DNA of 64,000 nucleotides, taken from positions 1-64,000 of the forward strand of contig JACRKZ010000085.1 in the NCBI GenBank assembly GCA_016235455.1, read 5' to 3'. This DNA is from Armatimonadota bacterium. GTDB taxonomy: Bacteria > Armatimonadota > UBA10988. The notes beneath the pieces are model-generated. The model did not search any database. It was not told the origin of the DNA and was given only the letters and a program-made list of their open reading frames with translations. The translations under genes and the position numbers were made by a program. This document shows, piece after piece, positions 51,516 through 60,305 of the stretch (positions are counted from its first letter, which is position 1; each line of letters opens with the position of its first letter).

Positions 51516-52877
51516 ATGGCGCTACTACTGTCGCTCTTGCTGGCCGGTGGGCTGACCGCCGAGCCTTGGCCCGCGCCGCAGGCACCGCTTGATGACTCGC
51601 GGTTTGGCGCGCGCATCCAGCGCACCATGCGACTGCTGGCGGAGAGCACGCCGGAGCACCGCCACACGGTGCGCATCCTGTTCTACGGTCAGTCGATCAC
51701 GGTGCAGCCGTGGGCTGGCGAGGTCACCCGATGGCTGCGCGCCACCTACCCCAACGCCGACCTGGTCATCGAGAATCGCGCCATCGGCGGGTTCGCCTCG
51801 CAGGTGCTGGTGAAGACCGCGGAGTGCGACCTGTACCCGTTTGACCCTGACCTGGTCATCTTCTACGTCTACGGCAGCCACATTGAGTACGAGAACATCA
51901 TCCGGCGCATCCGGGAGCGCACCAGCGCCGAGATCCTGATGCAGACCGACCACTGCACCGCCGATGCCGACCTGACCGAGGAGGCAGATCGGGCCAAACT
52001 CAGCCCCAAGCAGTGGTCCGCCTGGATGAACCACGTGTTCCTGCCCGATACTGCTCGCAAGTACGGCGCGGAGCTGTGTGACCAGCGCGCCGAGTGGAAG
52101 CGCTACCTGACCGCCAACAAGCTGGCCGCCAAGGACCTGCTCGTGGACGGCGTGCACCTCAACGAGCAGGGCAACTACGTCATGGGCGAGCTGGTGAAGC
52201 AGCACCTGCGCTACCTGCCCACCGAGCCAGACACTGCCTGGCGAGACCTGGTGCGCGACTACCAGGTGGGCACCGACGTCCGCTGGCAGGATGGCCGGCT
52301 GCGGCTGGAGTTCGACGGCAACCGCGTGGACCTGCTGGCCCCGCCCGGTGGCGCCGCCGGCGGCGACCTGTCCTTCACCATCGACGAGCAGAGGCCGGCG
52401 GCGGTCAAGGAGTTGTTCGCGTTCACGCGGCCCAGCGGCTACCCCGGTGTGGGCTGGCCGATGCTCATGCGTGTGCAGTGGAACCAGGTGCCCGTGGCCG
52501 AGACGTGGTCGGTCCGGCTGATCGACCCCAGCGACGACCTGAAGACCTTCCGCCTCGCGGTGACCGGCTCGGTGACGGGACCGGATGGCGAGGGCAGCAG
52601 TGCCGAGCGATTCGTCAGTCGCTCGGGCCGGGTGATCATCGAGCCCGACGACTGGAGCCTGGCGCGCTCGCGCGAGTTCACCAAGAAGCCGCTCGGCGAC
52701 ACGCCAATCACCTGGCAGGTGGTGCCGCGGTTCGTCGCGACCTACCGCGCCGCGCCGTGTACGACGCTCTTCTCAGGCCTGGCCAATGGCCACCACGTGC
52801 TGGAGTTGACGGCGACGGGCGCCGTGCCGGTGCTGGCGACCGTCCGCGTGTACCGGCCCCCGCTGGTCGCCGGCTAG
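51516..52877 (+). CDS. Exported SGNH/GDSL-type hydrolase
   Basis: A 453-residue exported SGNH hydrolase, likely a carbohydrate esterase. Signal peptide MALLLSLLLAGGLTA. The nucleophile Ser is in ILFYGQSITVQPW (GQSIT in place of GDSL), the oxyanion Gly/Asn blocks are in NRAIGGFAS and FYVYGS, and the catalytic Asp-His is in LLVDGVHLNEQGNYVMG. A beta-rich C-terminal domain (about 250-453) is of unknown kind. ATG at 51516 has GGAG 6 bp upstream; a TGG-bearing longer start at 51483 would break the signal peptide. It is divergent from the hemerythrin gene and ends at a hairpin repeat. Acetyl-xylan or similar substrates are possible. Confidence 0.82.
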   Translation: MALLLSLLLAGGLTAEPWPAPQAPLDDSRFGARIQRTMRLLAESTPEHRHTVRILFYGQSITVQPWAGEVTRWLRATYPNADLVIENRAIGGFASQVLVKTAECDLYPFDPDLVIFYVYGSHIEYENIIRRIRERTSAEILMQTDHCTADADLTEEADRAKLSPKQWSAWMNHVFLPDTARKYGAELCDQRAEWKRYLTANKLAAKDLLVDGVHLNEQGNYVMGELVKQHLRYLPTEPDTAWRDLVRDYQVGTDVRWQDGRLRLEFDGNRVDLLAPPGGAAGGDLSFTIDEQRPAAVKELFAFTRPSGYPGVGWPMLMRVQWNQVPVAETWSVRLIDPSDDLKTFRLAVTGSVTGPDGEGSSAERFVSRSGRVIIEPDDWSLARSREFTKKPLGDTPITWQVVPRFVATYRAAPCTTLFSGLANGHHVLELTATGAVPVLATVRVYRPPLVAG

Positions 52878-52885
52878 ACGTGCAA

Positions 52886-52941
52886 GACGCCGATGGACGC
52901 GGAGCGGCTGGTTGACCAGTCCCGCCGCGTCCATCGGCGTC
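52886..52941. repeat. Hairpin repeat in the convergent spacer (GATGGACGC type)
   Basis: GACGCCGATGGACGCGG (52886-52902) and CCGCGTCCATCGGCGTC (52925-52941) are perfect 17-bp inverted copies, 8 bp after the SGNH stop codon and 28 bp before the convergent AKR stop. Shares the GATGGACGC core with 41470-41536. Confidence 0.75.
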
Positions 52942-52969
52942 GTCTGCCAAGGTAGCCACAGGCTGCGGC

Positions 52970-54088
52970 TCAGGCGCCGCCGAACACCTCGAGGCACTCC
53001 TGCAGCTGCCGGCGGATCTCGATGTTCTGCGGGCAGTAGCCCTCGCACTCGCCGCACTCAACGCAGGCATCGGCCTTGGCGCCCTTGTGGTGCTGGCCGC
53101 CGATGCTGTTGTAGATGCCCTTGGCGTGGTCGGCCAGGCCGTACACCCGGTGCCAGTTCATGGCCTCGAAGATGCGCGGGATGTTGACATCGTTGGGGCA
53201 ATGCGGCGTGCAGTAGTTGCAGCCGGTGCAGTACAGCTCGGCCAGGCGCTTGTTCTCGGCCATGGCATCGTTGACGCGCTGGGCCTCGTCGGCGGTGAGC
53301 GGGCCGGAGGTGGCGGCGGTCTGCGCGTTCTCGACCACGTGCGCCATCTCGCTCATGCCCGACAAGGCGATGTCGACGTTCGGGTTGGCCAGCACGAAGC
53401 GCAGGGCCAACTCGGCGCTGGACGCGACCTTGATGCCGAGCTTGTCGGCGATGTCGAGCGGCATGCCGGAGATGCGGCCGCCGCCCACGGGGCCCATGAC
53501 CACGGTGCCGAGTCCATTGGCCTTGGCGTTGGCCAGCGCGTCCTCGTTGGCGCGGTCCAGCAGGTTGTACTGGCACAGCACCGAGGAGAAGACGCCCAGG
53601 TCGACGATCTTGGCCATCACTTCGGGCTTGTCGTGGAACGAGAAGGAGATGTTGCGGATGAGGCCCTCTTCCTTGGCCTGCAGCGCGTCCTTCAGGTACT
53701 GGTCGCGGTCCTCGCTGTCCACGAACCACTGGCCGATGCCGTGGAAGTGGTAGAAGTCGATGTGGTCGGTATCGAGCTTGGTGAGCTGCTTCTCCAGCGT
53801 CTCGCGATAGGGCCGCTCTTTGCCGCACGGATATTTGGTCGACAGCAGCACCTTGTCGCGCCAGCCCTTGAGCGCCTTGCCAACGGTGACTTCGCTCAGA
53901 CCGTCGCAGTAGAACAGGGCAGTGTCGATGTACGTCACACCCAGCTCGAAGGCGCGGTGAATCATTGGGATGGCCAACTCGTCGTTGACCACGCGCTTGC
54001 CGTCCACTTCGTGCATGGGCAGCCGCATGGCGCCAAAGCCAAGGCGCGATACCTGCGCACCACACTTGCCGAATTCGCGGTATTGCAT
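52970..54088 (-). CDS. Aldo/keto reductase with C-terminal 4Fe-4S domain
   Basis: A 372-residue cytoplasmic AKR. The barrel begins MQYREFGKCGAQVSRLGFGA, and the catalytic Asp/Tyr region is TYIDTALFYCDGLSEVTVG. Later landmarks are IDFYHFHGIGQWF and SGMSEMAHVVEN. After about residue 295 two ferredoxin-like clusters follow: CTGCNYCTPHCP and CVECGECEGYCP, eight cysteines for two 4Fe-4S centres. This fused form is common in anaerobes and may link NAD(P)H and ferredoxin pools. The promoter TTGCCA-17-TATCGT lies just upstream (54109-54137). The reading frame is complete and the domain order normal for the group. Confidence 0.9.
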   Translation of the reverse strand: MQYREFGKCGAQVSRLGFGAMRLPMHEVDGKRVVNDELAIPMIHRAFELGVTYIDTALFYCDGLSEVTVGKALKGWRDKVLLSTKYPCGKERPYRETLEKQLTKLDTDHIDFYHFHGIGQWFVDSEDRDQYLKDALQAKEEGLIRNISFSFHDKPEVMAKIVDLGVFSSVLCQYNLLDRANEDALANAKANGLGTVVMGPVGGGRISGMPLDIADKLGIKVASSAELALRFVLANPNVDIALSGMSEMAHVVENAQTAATSGPLTADEAQRVNDAMAENKRLAELYCTGCNYCTPHCPNDVNIPRIFEAMNWHRVYGLADHAKGIYNSIGGQHHKGAKADACVECGECEGYCPQNIEIRRQLQECLEVFGGA

Positions 54089-54108
54089 CTGAGGAACTCT
54101 CCAGTTAA

Positions 54109-54137
54109 ACGATACACGGGCGCCGGCCGATTGGCAA
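54109..54137 (-). promoter_or_regulatory. Sigma70-like promoter of the aldo/keto reductase gene
   Basis: Minus strand: TTGCCA (54132-54137), a 17-bp spacer and TATCGT (54109-54114), about 21 bp before the ATG. GGAG lies between the -10 box and the ATG. Confidence 0.5.
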
Positions 54138-54224
54138 GGCGCTCACGTTGGTTGTTTCGTCCGCAGGCGTTCGCATGGGCTGGCTGGCGGACAACCCCCA
54201 AGAGCAGAACAACCGGCAAGCGTC

Positions 54225-57155
54225 CTACGGCACGAGGCTGATCTCGGCGATCTCGAAGCGCCAGGGCTGCCCTTGCGCCGTGGGGTTGAGCCACGAGCCG
54301 AAGGTCACGAACAGCCGCGCCAGCTGGTCGAGCGCCGGGCGATCGCCAGTCCCGCCGCGACCGGCCGGAACGGGCCAGCCGCGCCATACACGCACACCGG
54401 ACAGCGGAAGTTCAGTCGTCGTCCAGTCGGGCCCGAGCGGGATGTTGGCGCCCCAGGGCGTGCCGTCGGCCTCGCCAATGACCAGTTCGAACGCCGTGGC
54501 CGCCGGCGTGAGCGACCGGGCGCGGACGCGCAGCCGGGTGCAGCGGGTCAGCACATCGGCCGGCAGCCCGGCCACCTGCAGGTCCAGCGAGATGCCGCTG
54601 GAATCGGGCGGCGGGCCGAACCCGCGATGCGCCATCTCCACCGACTGCCCGCCGTCCTCGAGGTCGACAGCGAAGACGCGGCCGCCGCGCGACAGATCGT
54701 TGCGCCGCGCGGCCTCGACCGGCCGCAGCAGCGGAATGGCCGAGCGCGGCGACCAGACCGGCACGTCGAAGACGTTGGTCGGCCCGCGCAGCTCGGCCCA
54801 GGCCAGGTCGAAGCCGTGCGGCTGATTGGCGCGGTCGCCATACAGCCAGGCGCCGTAGACCAGCGAGACCTGCCGGATCTGTTCGGGCTTCCAGGGCGCG
54901 TCCTTGGTGCCCCACAGCGGCCGCAGCGTGGCCAGCGGCAGCTTGACCTCGCGCCAGGCCTGCGACAGCGCCACCTCGGCGCCGTAGGCACGGCCATCGT
55001 CGAGTACGAGTCCGATCTCGAAGGCCTCGGTGGCCGGCTGGCTGGCGCGCGCGCGCACCACGAGCACCGCGTCGGCCGGCATGGCCGCCGACGGCGCCCT
55101 GGCCGGCAGCCGCGCGCCGACCGCCTGATTACCCGCGAAGCCCTTGGCCCCGCACACCAACGCACCATCGCGCTGCACGCAGGTGGTGCCGTTCTCGGTC
55201 GTGCCGCCGAAGTTGGGCACCTCGGCCAGCGGCTGACCCAGATCGAGCAGGCGCTCGGGCGCGACCTTGGCCACCTCGTCCGGCGCCTTGACGCCGGGCA
55301 CGGTGACCGTCCCGCCGGCGCCCTGCCAGACGAGCGCGTAGCGCGCATGGCCTTCCCGGAGCAGGTCGGCCGGCACCGTGGCGCGACGGTTGTACGGCCC
55401 GTCTGCGGTCATCGGCAGGCGTCGCCAGGTGCCACCATCGGCCCACACCAGCGTCAGGCTCCCGGGCGCGCGGTCGTCGGCGCCGGTCGGTGGCACGACA
55501 CTGCAGTTCACCGTGAACGGCTGCCCAGCGAGCAGTTCTGCCGGTGGCCGATGGTCCAACGACCACGGCCGGCCCTTGGCCTCGGGCGGCGCGAAGTAGG
55601 CAGGATCCACCGGCACGGCCTTGGCGCCGGCGCGGAGCAGGCGGTAGACCCCGGGTCGCACGGCAAACGCGCCCTGCTTGGCCGTCGGCCGATGCTGGTT
55701 GCCCACATCGACCGGCTCAACGGCGAAGCCGTCACCCAGGTCCGGCAGCGTCAGGGCCATCCGCCGCTCGGCCCACAGCAGCCGGGTCACCTCGCGGCTC
55801 AGCCGGTTGGCGCCATAGGGATCGCGTACGGGCACGGCGTCGGGGAAGACTTCCAGCCGCCAGCAACCAGGCGCCAGCCGGTCCAGGAACCACGCACCGG
55901 TGCCGTCGTAGCGCACCAACGGCGAGGCGCCACCAGCCAGATGCTCCAGCCTGGCCGGCGCCGGCGGCGTGGTCGCGGTCAGGCCGGTAGTGTAGAACTC
56001 GGTGTCGGTGACGAACTCGCTGCGCGCTTGCGCGTGACTGACCGTGGTGGCTCCGAAGTGGTCGGCATCACCCGTGGCCTGGCCGCGCGGCAGCGCATGG
56101 AAGGCCGCCGCGGCGATGCGGAAGCTGAGCGCCTTGGCCGGGGTGAACGGCAGCGACAGGTAGTGCGTCTGCCAGTTGACGTTGCTGTCGGCCAGCGGCC
56201 AGGCATCGTACTGGAACTGCGTGGCGAACTGCACGCCGGCCGCCCGGAACGACCGGGCCATGGCCGGGTACATCACCGGCCGGTTGACGTCGGCGCAGTC
56301 GAACTCGTAGATGCCCTTGGGCTTGTTCTGCACCGCCGGATCGGCGAACGCGTTGTAGGTGCGCACCAGGTGCAGCGTCGGCCCGGTGATCTCCGCGCCG
56401 GAGGCCAAGCCGGTAGGATACCAATTGTTGGTGACGCCGTCGATGCGGCTGGCGGCGCAGGCCTTGTCTCGGCCGCCCCAGGCGTTGTAGAACAGCAGTT
56501 TGCGGCAGCCGGCGCCACGGACCGCGTCGACCAGCGCGTTGATGTACTCAGTGACCTGCGCGTCGGTGGTGCCGTCGGCATAGATCGGCTCATTGATCAA
56601 CTCGAAGGCGATGATGGCCGGGTCCTCGCCGTACGTCAGGCCGGTCTCCGGGTTGCGGTGCTGGGCGAACTGCGCCAGATAGCGGCGCTGCGCCGCGCGC
56701 GGCGCGCCGGGATCGCCGGTCATCTGGGGCATGGTGTAGAGCGTGGAGAAGCCGGGCGAGTCATTGGGCGTGCCCCACCAGGCGATGGGCGTGAGCACTG
56801 CATGGATGCCTTGCCGTCGGCACTCGGCCAGCAGGTGATCAAGCACGGCCAGATGGTCGTTGGCCAGCAGGTTGCCCTGATGGTCGCTCAGTTCTCGGTC
56901 AAAGACATGCACCCGTAGCAGGTCGATGCCCAGCCGTTTGAAGTGCAGCACGTCCTGGTTGGTGACGGCTTTGCGGTCCGCGCCGACAACGCCCAGATTG
57001 AGGTAGTCATGCCAGTGTGCCGCATAGTAGTTGACGCCGAACAGCGCCACTTCGCTCTGGTCGTCGGTCCAGCGCAACACGCCCTGGGGGTCGAGCACGA
57101 CAGCGCGGTCGGCCGGCGCGGCGAGCGCCAGCATCAGCGGCAGCAAGGCAAGCAT
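54225..57155 (-). CDS. Large exported GH5-like enzyme with C-terminal beta domains
   Basis: A 976-residue exported glycosidase. The N-terminus MLALLPLMLALAAPADRA is a short signal peptide. The barrel (about 30-360) has FGVNYYAAHWHDYLN, LLRVHVFDRELSDHQGN, the acid/base E189 in FELINEPIYAD and the probable nucleophile E284 in GIYEFDCADV. A domain follows with LRYDGTGAWFLDRL-type sequence, then an Ig-like part (about 520-640), and two similar C-terminal modules (about 650-810 and 820-976), each containing VVRARASQPATEAFEIGLVL or RVRARSLTPAATAFELVIGE. Those two repeats suggest internal duplication of a carbohydrate-binding unit. It lies 13 bp after the UroD-like gene and is likely cotranscribed. 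Confidence 0.8.
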   Translation of the reverse strand: MLALLPLMLALAAPADRAVVLDPQGVLRWTDDQSEVALFGVNYYAAHWHDYLNLGVVGADRKAVTNQDVLHFKRLGIDLLRVHVFDRELSDHQGNLLANDHLAVLDHLLAECRRQGIHAVLTPIAWWGTPNDSPGFSTLYTMPQMTGDPGAPRAAQRRYLAQFAQHRNPETGLTYGEDPAIIAFELINEPIYADGTTDAQVTEYINALVDAVRGAGCRKLLFYNAWGGRDKACAASRIDGVTNNWYPTGLASGAEITGPTLHLVRTYNAFADPAVQNKPKGIYEFDCADVNRPVMYPAMARSFRAAGVQFATQFQYDAWPLADSNVNWQTHYLSLPFTPAKALSFRIAAAAFHALPRGQATGDADHFGATTVSHAQARSEFVTDTEFYTTGLTATTPPAPARLEHLAGGASPLVRYDGTGAWFLDRLAPGCWRLEVFPDAVPVRDPYGANRLSREVTRLLWAERRMALTLPDLGDGFAVEPVDVGNQHRPTAKQGAFAVRPGVYRLLRAGAKAVPVDPAYFAPPEAKGRPWSLDHRPPAELLAGQPFTVNCSVVPPTGADDRAPGSLTLVWADGGTWRRLPMTADGPYNRRATVPADLLREGHARYALVWQGAGGTVTVPGVKAPDEVAKVAPERLLDLGQPLAEVPNFGGTTENGTTCVQRDGALVCGAKGFAGNQAVGARLPARAPSAAMPADAVLVVRARASQPATEAFEIGLVLDDGRAYGAEVALSQAWREVKLPLATLRPLWGTKDAPWKPEQIRQVSLVYGAWLYGDRANQPHGFDLAWAELRGPTNVFDVPVWSPRSAIPLLRPVEAARRNDLSRGGRVFAVDLEDGGQSVEMAHRGFGPPPDSSGISLDLQVAGLPADVLTRCTRLRVRARSLTPAATAFELVIGEADGTPWGANIPLGPDWTTTELPLSGVRVWRGWPVPAGRGGTGDRPALDQLARLFVTFGSWLNPTAQGQPWRFEIAEISLVP

Positions 57156-57168
57156 GGGGATCTCCGGC

Positions 57169-58314
57169 TCACAGCGGCTGGTAGCGGCCCTCGTTCTGAA
57201 TGACGCTCATCGCGGCGCGCAGGCCGGACAAGCGGCTGCCGGCGTTGATGGAACCGGCCGTGGCGATGACCAGGCCACCGTCGGCGCCCGCGGTCTGGAT
57301 GTCGCGACGCACCTCGGCCGCGACCTCTTCGTCGGTGCCGCGGGCAAAGGTCCAGGGCGCGAGTTGGCCGTAGATGACCGTACGCGGCATCTTGGCGCGG
57401 ATGTCGGCGGCCAGGACCGTGGGGCCGAAGTTGGCACCCTTGAGCCCGACCTCGTTCAGCAACGGCATGAGATGGCCCATGGCGCTGTCCGAATGCTGGT
57501 AGCGCCAGTCGTTCTCGCCCGGCGCGAACGTGCCGAACACGCGTCGCAGGATGGGCTGTGCCCAGAAGGCGTACATGTCGTAGTTGAGCAGGCAGCAGTC
57601 GTCGTCGGCGAAGCTGAAGCCGCGCCGGTCGGGCGTGCCGCTGAGCTCGTAGAAAAGCCGGGTCATGTTGATGATGGCATCGCACAGCACCTGGCCAAAG
57701 CGCGCGGCCAGGTCGGGCTGGTCGACGATCAGGAAGATCAGGCTCTCCACGCCGTAGATGCTCATAGCCGCGGTGACCGGTCCACGCACATGCCCGCCGA
57801 GCTGTGGCTTCCGGCCATACTGCTCGAACAGGCGCCGGCACTCGCTGTCCCAGTTGGCCGGCAGCAGTGCCTCGCGCAGGTCCTTGGCCTCGACGCGGTC
57901 CAGCAGCGCCTCGAGTTCGGCGGGCGTGTTGGCCGCGGGCATGACCCAGCCGGTGCCACCGACATTGCGTACGGGCGCCTCGAACAGGTCGGTGATGCCG
58001 CGCACGCCGGGGAAGGCGCGGTCGGCCGGCGGCGGGTCGTCCTCGGGGAAGCAGGCCCGGCCGATCACCTCGCGTGCCTTCTCGTTGTAGCGTTGGCGCA
58101 ATTCGCGGGGCACATCGTACGCGCCGATCTCGGTGGCGGCCGTGTCGGGATAGGGCAAGCCCAACTCGTCGTAGATGCACTGTGCGGGCAGGCCGATGCC
58201 TAACGGCACCTGCGGCTTGTCGGTGGAGAAGGGCTTGCCCTGCGATGCCTTGTCATCAACCCAGAAGCGCTCCAGGTCGCAGGGGAAGAGGTACGAGCTA
58301 CGCGGGTCGGCCAT
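57169..58314 (-). CDS. UroD-like (corrinoid methyltransferase type) protein
   Basis: A 381-residue cytoplasmic uroporphyrinogen-decarboxylase-fold protein. AFPGVRGITDLFEAPVRNVG, LGGHVRGPVTAAMSIYGVESL, RRGFSFADDDCCLLNYDMYA and YQHSDSAMGHLMPLLNEVG give a fold with His, Asp and Cys positions like the MtaA/MtbA-type methylcobamide methyltransferases rather than true haem-pathway UroD. The Cys-Cys pair in DDDCC could bind zinc. The substrate is unknown. ATG at 58314 has GGAG 9 bp upstream; an ATG at 58320 is only 3 bp from that site. Pairing with a secreted GH5-like enzyme suggests O-demethylation of a methylated sugar, which is inference. Confidence 0.75.
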   Translation of the reverse strand: MADPRSSYLFPCDLERFWVDDKASQGKPFSTDKPQVPLGIGLPAQCIYDELGLPYPDTAATEIGAYDVPRELRQRYNEKAREVIGRACFPEDDPPPADRAFPGVRGITDLFEAPVRNVGGTGWVMPAANTPAELEALLDRVEAKDLREALLPANWDSECRRLFEQYGRKPQLGGHVRGPVTAAMSIYGVESLIFLIVDQPDLAARFGQVLCDAIINMTRLFYELSGTPDRRGFSFADDDCCLLNYDMYAFWAQPILRRVFGTFAPGENDWRYQHSDSAMGHLMPLLNEVGLKGANFGPTVLAADIRAKMPRTVIYGQLAPWTFARGTDEEVAAEVRRDIQTAGADGGLVIATAGSINAGSRLSGLRAAMSVIQNEGRYQPL

Positions 58315-58374
58315 CGGCATACGCTCCAAGGGCCGCGTTCGCGACGCCTGTACGCAATCCTCCTTGGCCGGCCC

Positions 58375-58410
58375 AAAAGCACGACGGGCCCGCCGCGGCA
58401 GGCCCGTCGT
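58375..58410 (-). terminator. Rho-independent terminator of the pseudopilin gene
   Basis: On the minus strand a 10-bp perfect stem, ACGACGGGCC ... GGCCCGTCGT, with a 10-nt loop, is followed by GCTTTT. It lies 22 bp beyond the pseudopilin stop codon and is the clearest T-tract terminator in the window. Confidence 0.75.
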
Positions 58411-58432
58411 CGATGGGTCCAGTGGCGCGGCA

Positions 58433-59224
58433 CTAGTCGGTGTCGCGGCAGGTCCACAGGTTGTTGGGTGAGATGGTCCGCATGAACGGCACGAGCTTGG
58501 AGTGACCGTCAGCGAACACGCACATGGTCTGGCCCTCGGCCATGGCTTGCGCCTGCGAGGCGCCCTGCAGCCCGTTGTGCCGTCGGCAGTCGGCTTGGCC
58601 TTCCACCGAGGGCGGGTCATACGGGCCGTTGCCGCCAGCCAGGTCCCACGGCGAGGCGCCGCCCTGGTTGGCATCGGCCAGCGAGATGACGTTGGCCGGC
58701 GACACGATGCTGGACAGGGATGTGGTCTCCGCCGAGAACGGCCCGCACGACATCGCCGGCTGGCCGGCTGGCGTGTCGAATGAGTTCGTGCCGTAGCTGG
58801 ACTCCGTGTTGGCCGGCAAAGCGGCGCCCGAACAGGCATCGGTGGTGGCGCCGGCACCCACGCCGCCGCGGCGCCGCCAGAAGCGGCCGGTTGCGGCGTT
58901 ATAGCGCATCTTGATGGCGGCCGACGGGCAGTCGAACGCCTGCGAACTCTTGATGTAGGGCTGCACCAGGTCCTGCCACCCGTAGGCCGTCGGCGTATCG
59001 ACCACGCCAACAGCCGGCGGACACAACTGCTCGTCGTAGTCCTGCGCGTACTGCAGAATGGCGATGCCCAACTGCTTGCCGTTGCTGATACACGACGACT
59101 GGCGCGCCTTCTCCCTGGCCTTGGCGAAAACAGGGAATAGAATGGCCGCCAGAATGGCGATGATGGCGATGACCACCAAGAGTTCGATGAGCGTAAAACC
59201 TCTACGTCCGGTAGATCGCGGCAT
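58433..59224 (-). CDS. Type IV pseudopilin-like protein (prepilin-type N-terminus)
   Basis: A 263-residue secreted pseudopilin. The basic start MPRSTGRRG is followed by the prepilin cleavage site G/FTLIE and a hydrophobic helix ([19 protein letters not shown]). Then [10 protein letters not shown] and [19 protein letters not shown], the alpha-helical tail typical of Armatimonadota-like proteins. The C-terminal domain has about eight cysteines and ends [15 protein letters not shown], the H-X9-DG-like region. It is probably a minor pilin or secretion pseudopilin, processed by a prepilin peptidase not in this window. GGAGGT 5 bp before the ATG plus a near-consensus promoter suggest strong expression. 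Confidence 0.88.
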   Translation of the reverse strand: MPRSTGRRGFTLIELLVVIAIIAILAAILFPVFAKAREKARQSSCISNGKQLGIAILQYAQDYDEQLCPPAVGVVDTPTAYGWQDLVQPYIKSSQAFDCPSAAIKMRYNAATGRFWRRRGGVGAGATTDACSGAALPANTESSYGTNSFDTPAGQPAMSCGPFSAETTSLSSIVSPANVISLADANQGGASPWDLAGGNGPYDPPSVEGQADCRRHNGLQGASQAQAMAEGQTMCVFADGHSKLVPFMRTISPNNLWTCRDTD

Positions 59225-59246
59225 GGTTACCTCCGTGGCGTGAGTG

Positions 59247-59260
59247 CATCTGACCAGATG
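59247..59260. promoter_or_regulatory. Palindrome in the pseudopilin leader
   Basis: CATCTG-AC-CAGATG, a perfect 6-bp inverted repeat between promoter and ribosome-binding site; operator or leader hairpin. Confidence 0.4.
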
Positions 59261-59274
59261 AGTATCACACCATG

Positions 59275-59303
59275 ATTCTGGAGACTCGCGCACCCGGTGT
59301 CAA
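59275..59303 (-). promoter_or_regulatory. Near-consensus sigma70-like promoter of the pseudopilin gene
   Basis: Minus strand: TTGACA (59298-59303, perfect -35), a 17-bp spacer and CAGAAT (59275-59280). Start of transcription near 59268 would leave a leader of about 44 nt. Confidence 0.7.
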
Positions 59304-59411
59304 GGCGTATTCTGAGGTGAAGATGACCCCGGCAGCCCCTAAGCACACCGGTCGACGGCCGATAGAGCGAGTATGCCACGGCCGGCAGAGAGCGGCCGAA
59401 GGGGTCGGACG

Positions 59412-60284
59412 ATGTCGTTACTGGTGATCGGCGCGAATGGTCGGCTGGGCCGGCAAGTGGTTACGCATTTCGAGGCCGCGGGGCATCAGGTCTGGCGCAC
59501 CTCGCATCGCGAGCCGGCCGACTTCCACCTGGACCTGGCGGAGCCGGTCGGTCGCTGGGCCACGGCTCTGCCCTCGTGCATCACCCACGCCTGGGTTTGC
59601 AGCGGCACCGGCCAGCCGGAAGTGTGTCACCGCGAGCCGCAAAGCACGCGTCTGCTCAACGTAGACCACACGGTCGACCTGCTTGGCGGATTGCTCGACC
59701 GCGGCATCAAGCCGATCATCTGCTCCACGGCCGAAGTGTTCGCGGGCCGCCGCGGCAGTTACAGGGAAGATGACCAGACGGGCCCCGGCACGGAGTTCGG
59801 GCGGCAGAAGAAGGACCTGGAGACCTGGCTGCTGGCCCAGGGCAGACCGTGCCTGGTCGTCCGGCTGACCCAGCTCTACACGACAGACGCGCCCGACACG
59901 TCGCCGGTAGGCGCCCTGCTGGCGAGCTTGCTGGCCGGAGAGACCGTGGCGGCCGCCGACGACGAAGTGCTCTGTCCCACCTTCGTCGGCGACATCCCCG
60001 GCGCGGTGGAGCGACTCACGCGCGCCGGCGCGAACGGCGTCTACCATGTGGCCAATCCGACCACCTGGACGGCCTACGCTCTGGCGCTGCTGCTGGCCAA
60101 CCGCCTCGGACGCGCCCGGCTGGTGGAACGCACCAGCCTGCGCGAGCAACTGGGCGCGGGCCACCGCCTGCCCAACACGAGCCTGGACGTCCGCCGCGTC
60201 CTGGCCACCGGGTTCCGGTTCTCCGCGCTCGAGGAGCGCCTGCCCGCCATCCTCGAGGCCAACTGCGCGCCGGCCGCGGCCTGA
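59412..60284 (+). CDS. RmlD-like NAD(P)-dependent sugar reductase
   Basis: A 290-residue SDR of the RmlD (dTDP-4-dehydrorhamnose reductase)/sugar epimerase kind, of usual length. MSLLVIGANGRLGRQVVTHF is the Rossmann loop. CSTAEVFAGRRGSYREDD is the usual region before the catalytic Tyr-x-x-x-Lys, but here that motif reads F129-G-R-Q-K133 with Phe in place of Tyr. Loss of the catalytic Tyr would impair or change chemistry. CPTFVGDIPGAVERL and GVYHVANPTTWTAYA fit RmlD. ATG at 59412 has AGGGG upstream. It is divergent from the pseudopilin gene and convergent with the PP2C-like gene. Confidence 0.82.
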   Translation: MSLLVIGANGRLGRQVVTHFEAAGHQVWRTSHREPADFHLDLAEPVGRWATALPSCITHAWVCSGTGQPEVCHREPQSTRLLNVDHTVDLLGGLLDRGIKPIICSTAEVFAGRRGSYREDDQTGPGTEFGRQKKDLETWLLAQGRPCLVVRLTQLYTTDAPDTSPVGALLASLLAGETVAAADDEVLCPTFVGDIPGAVERLTRAGANGVYHVANPTTWTAYALALLLANRLGRARLVERTSLREQLGAGHRLPNTSLDVRRVLATGFRFSALEERLPAILEANCAPAAA

Positions 60285-60305
60285 ACGCCGCGCCAACACG
60301 CCGCG

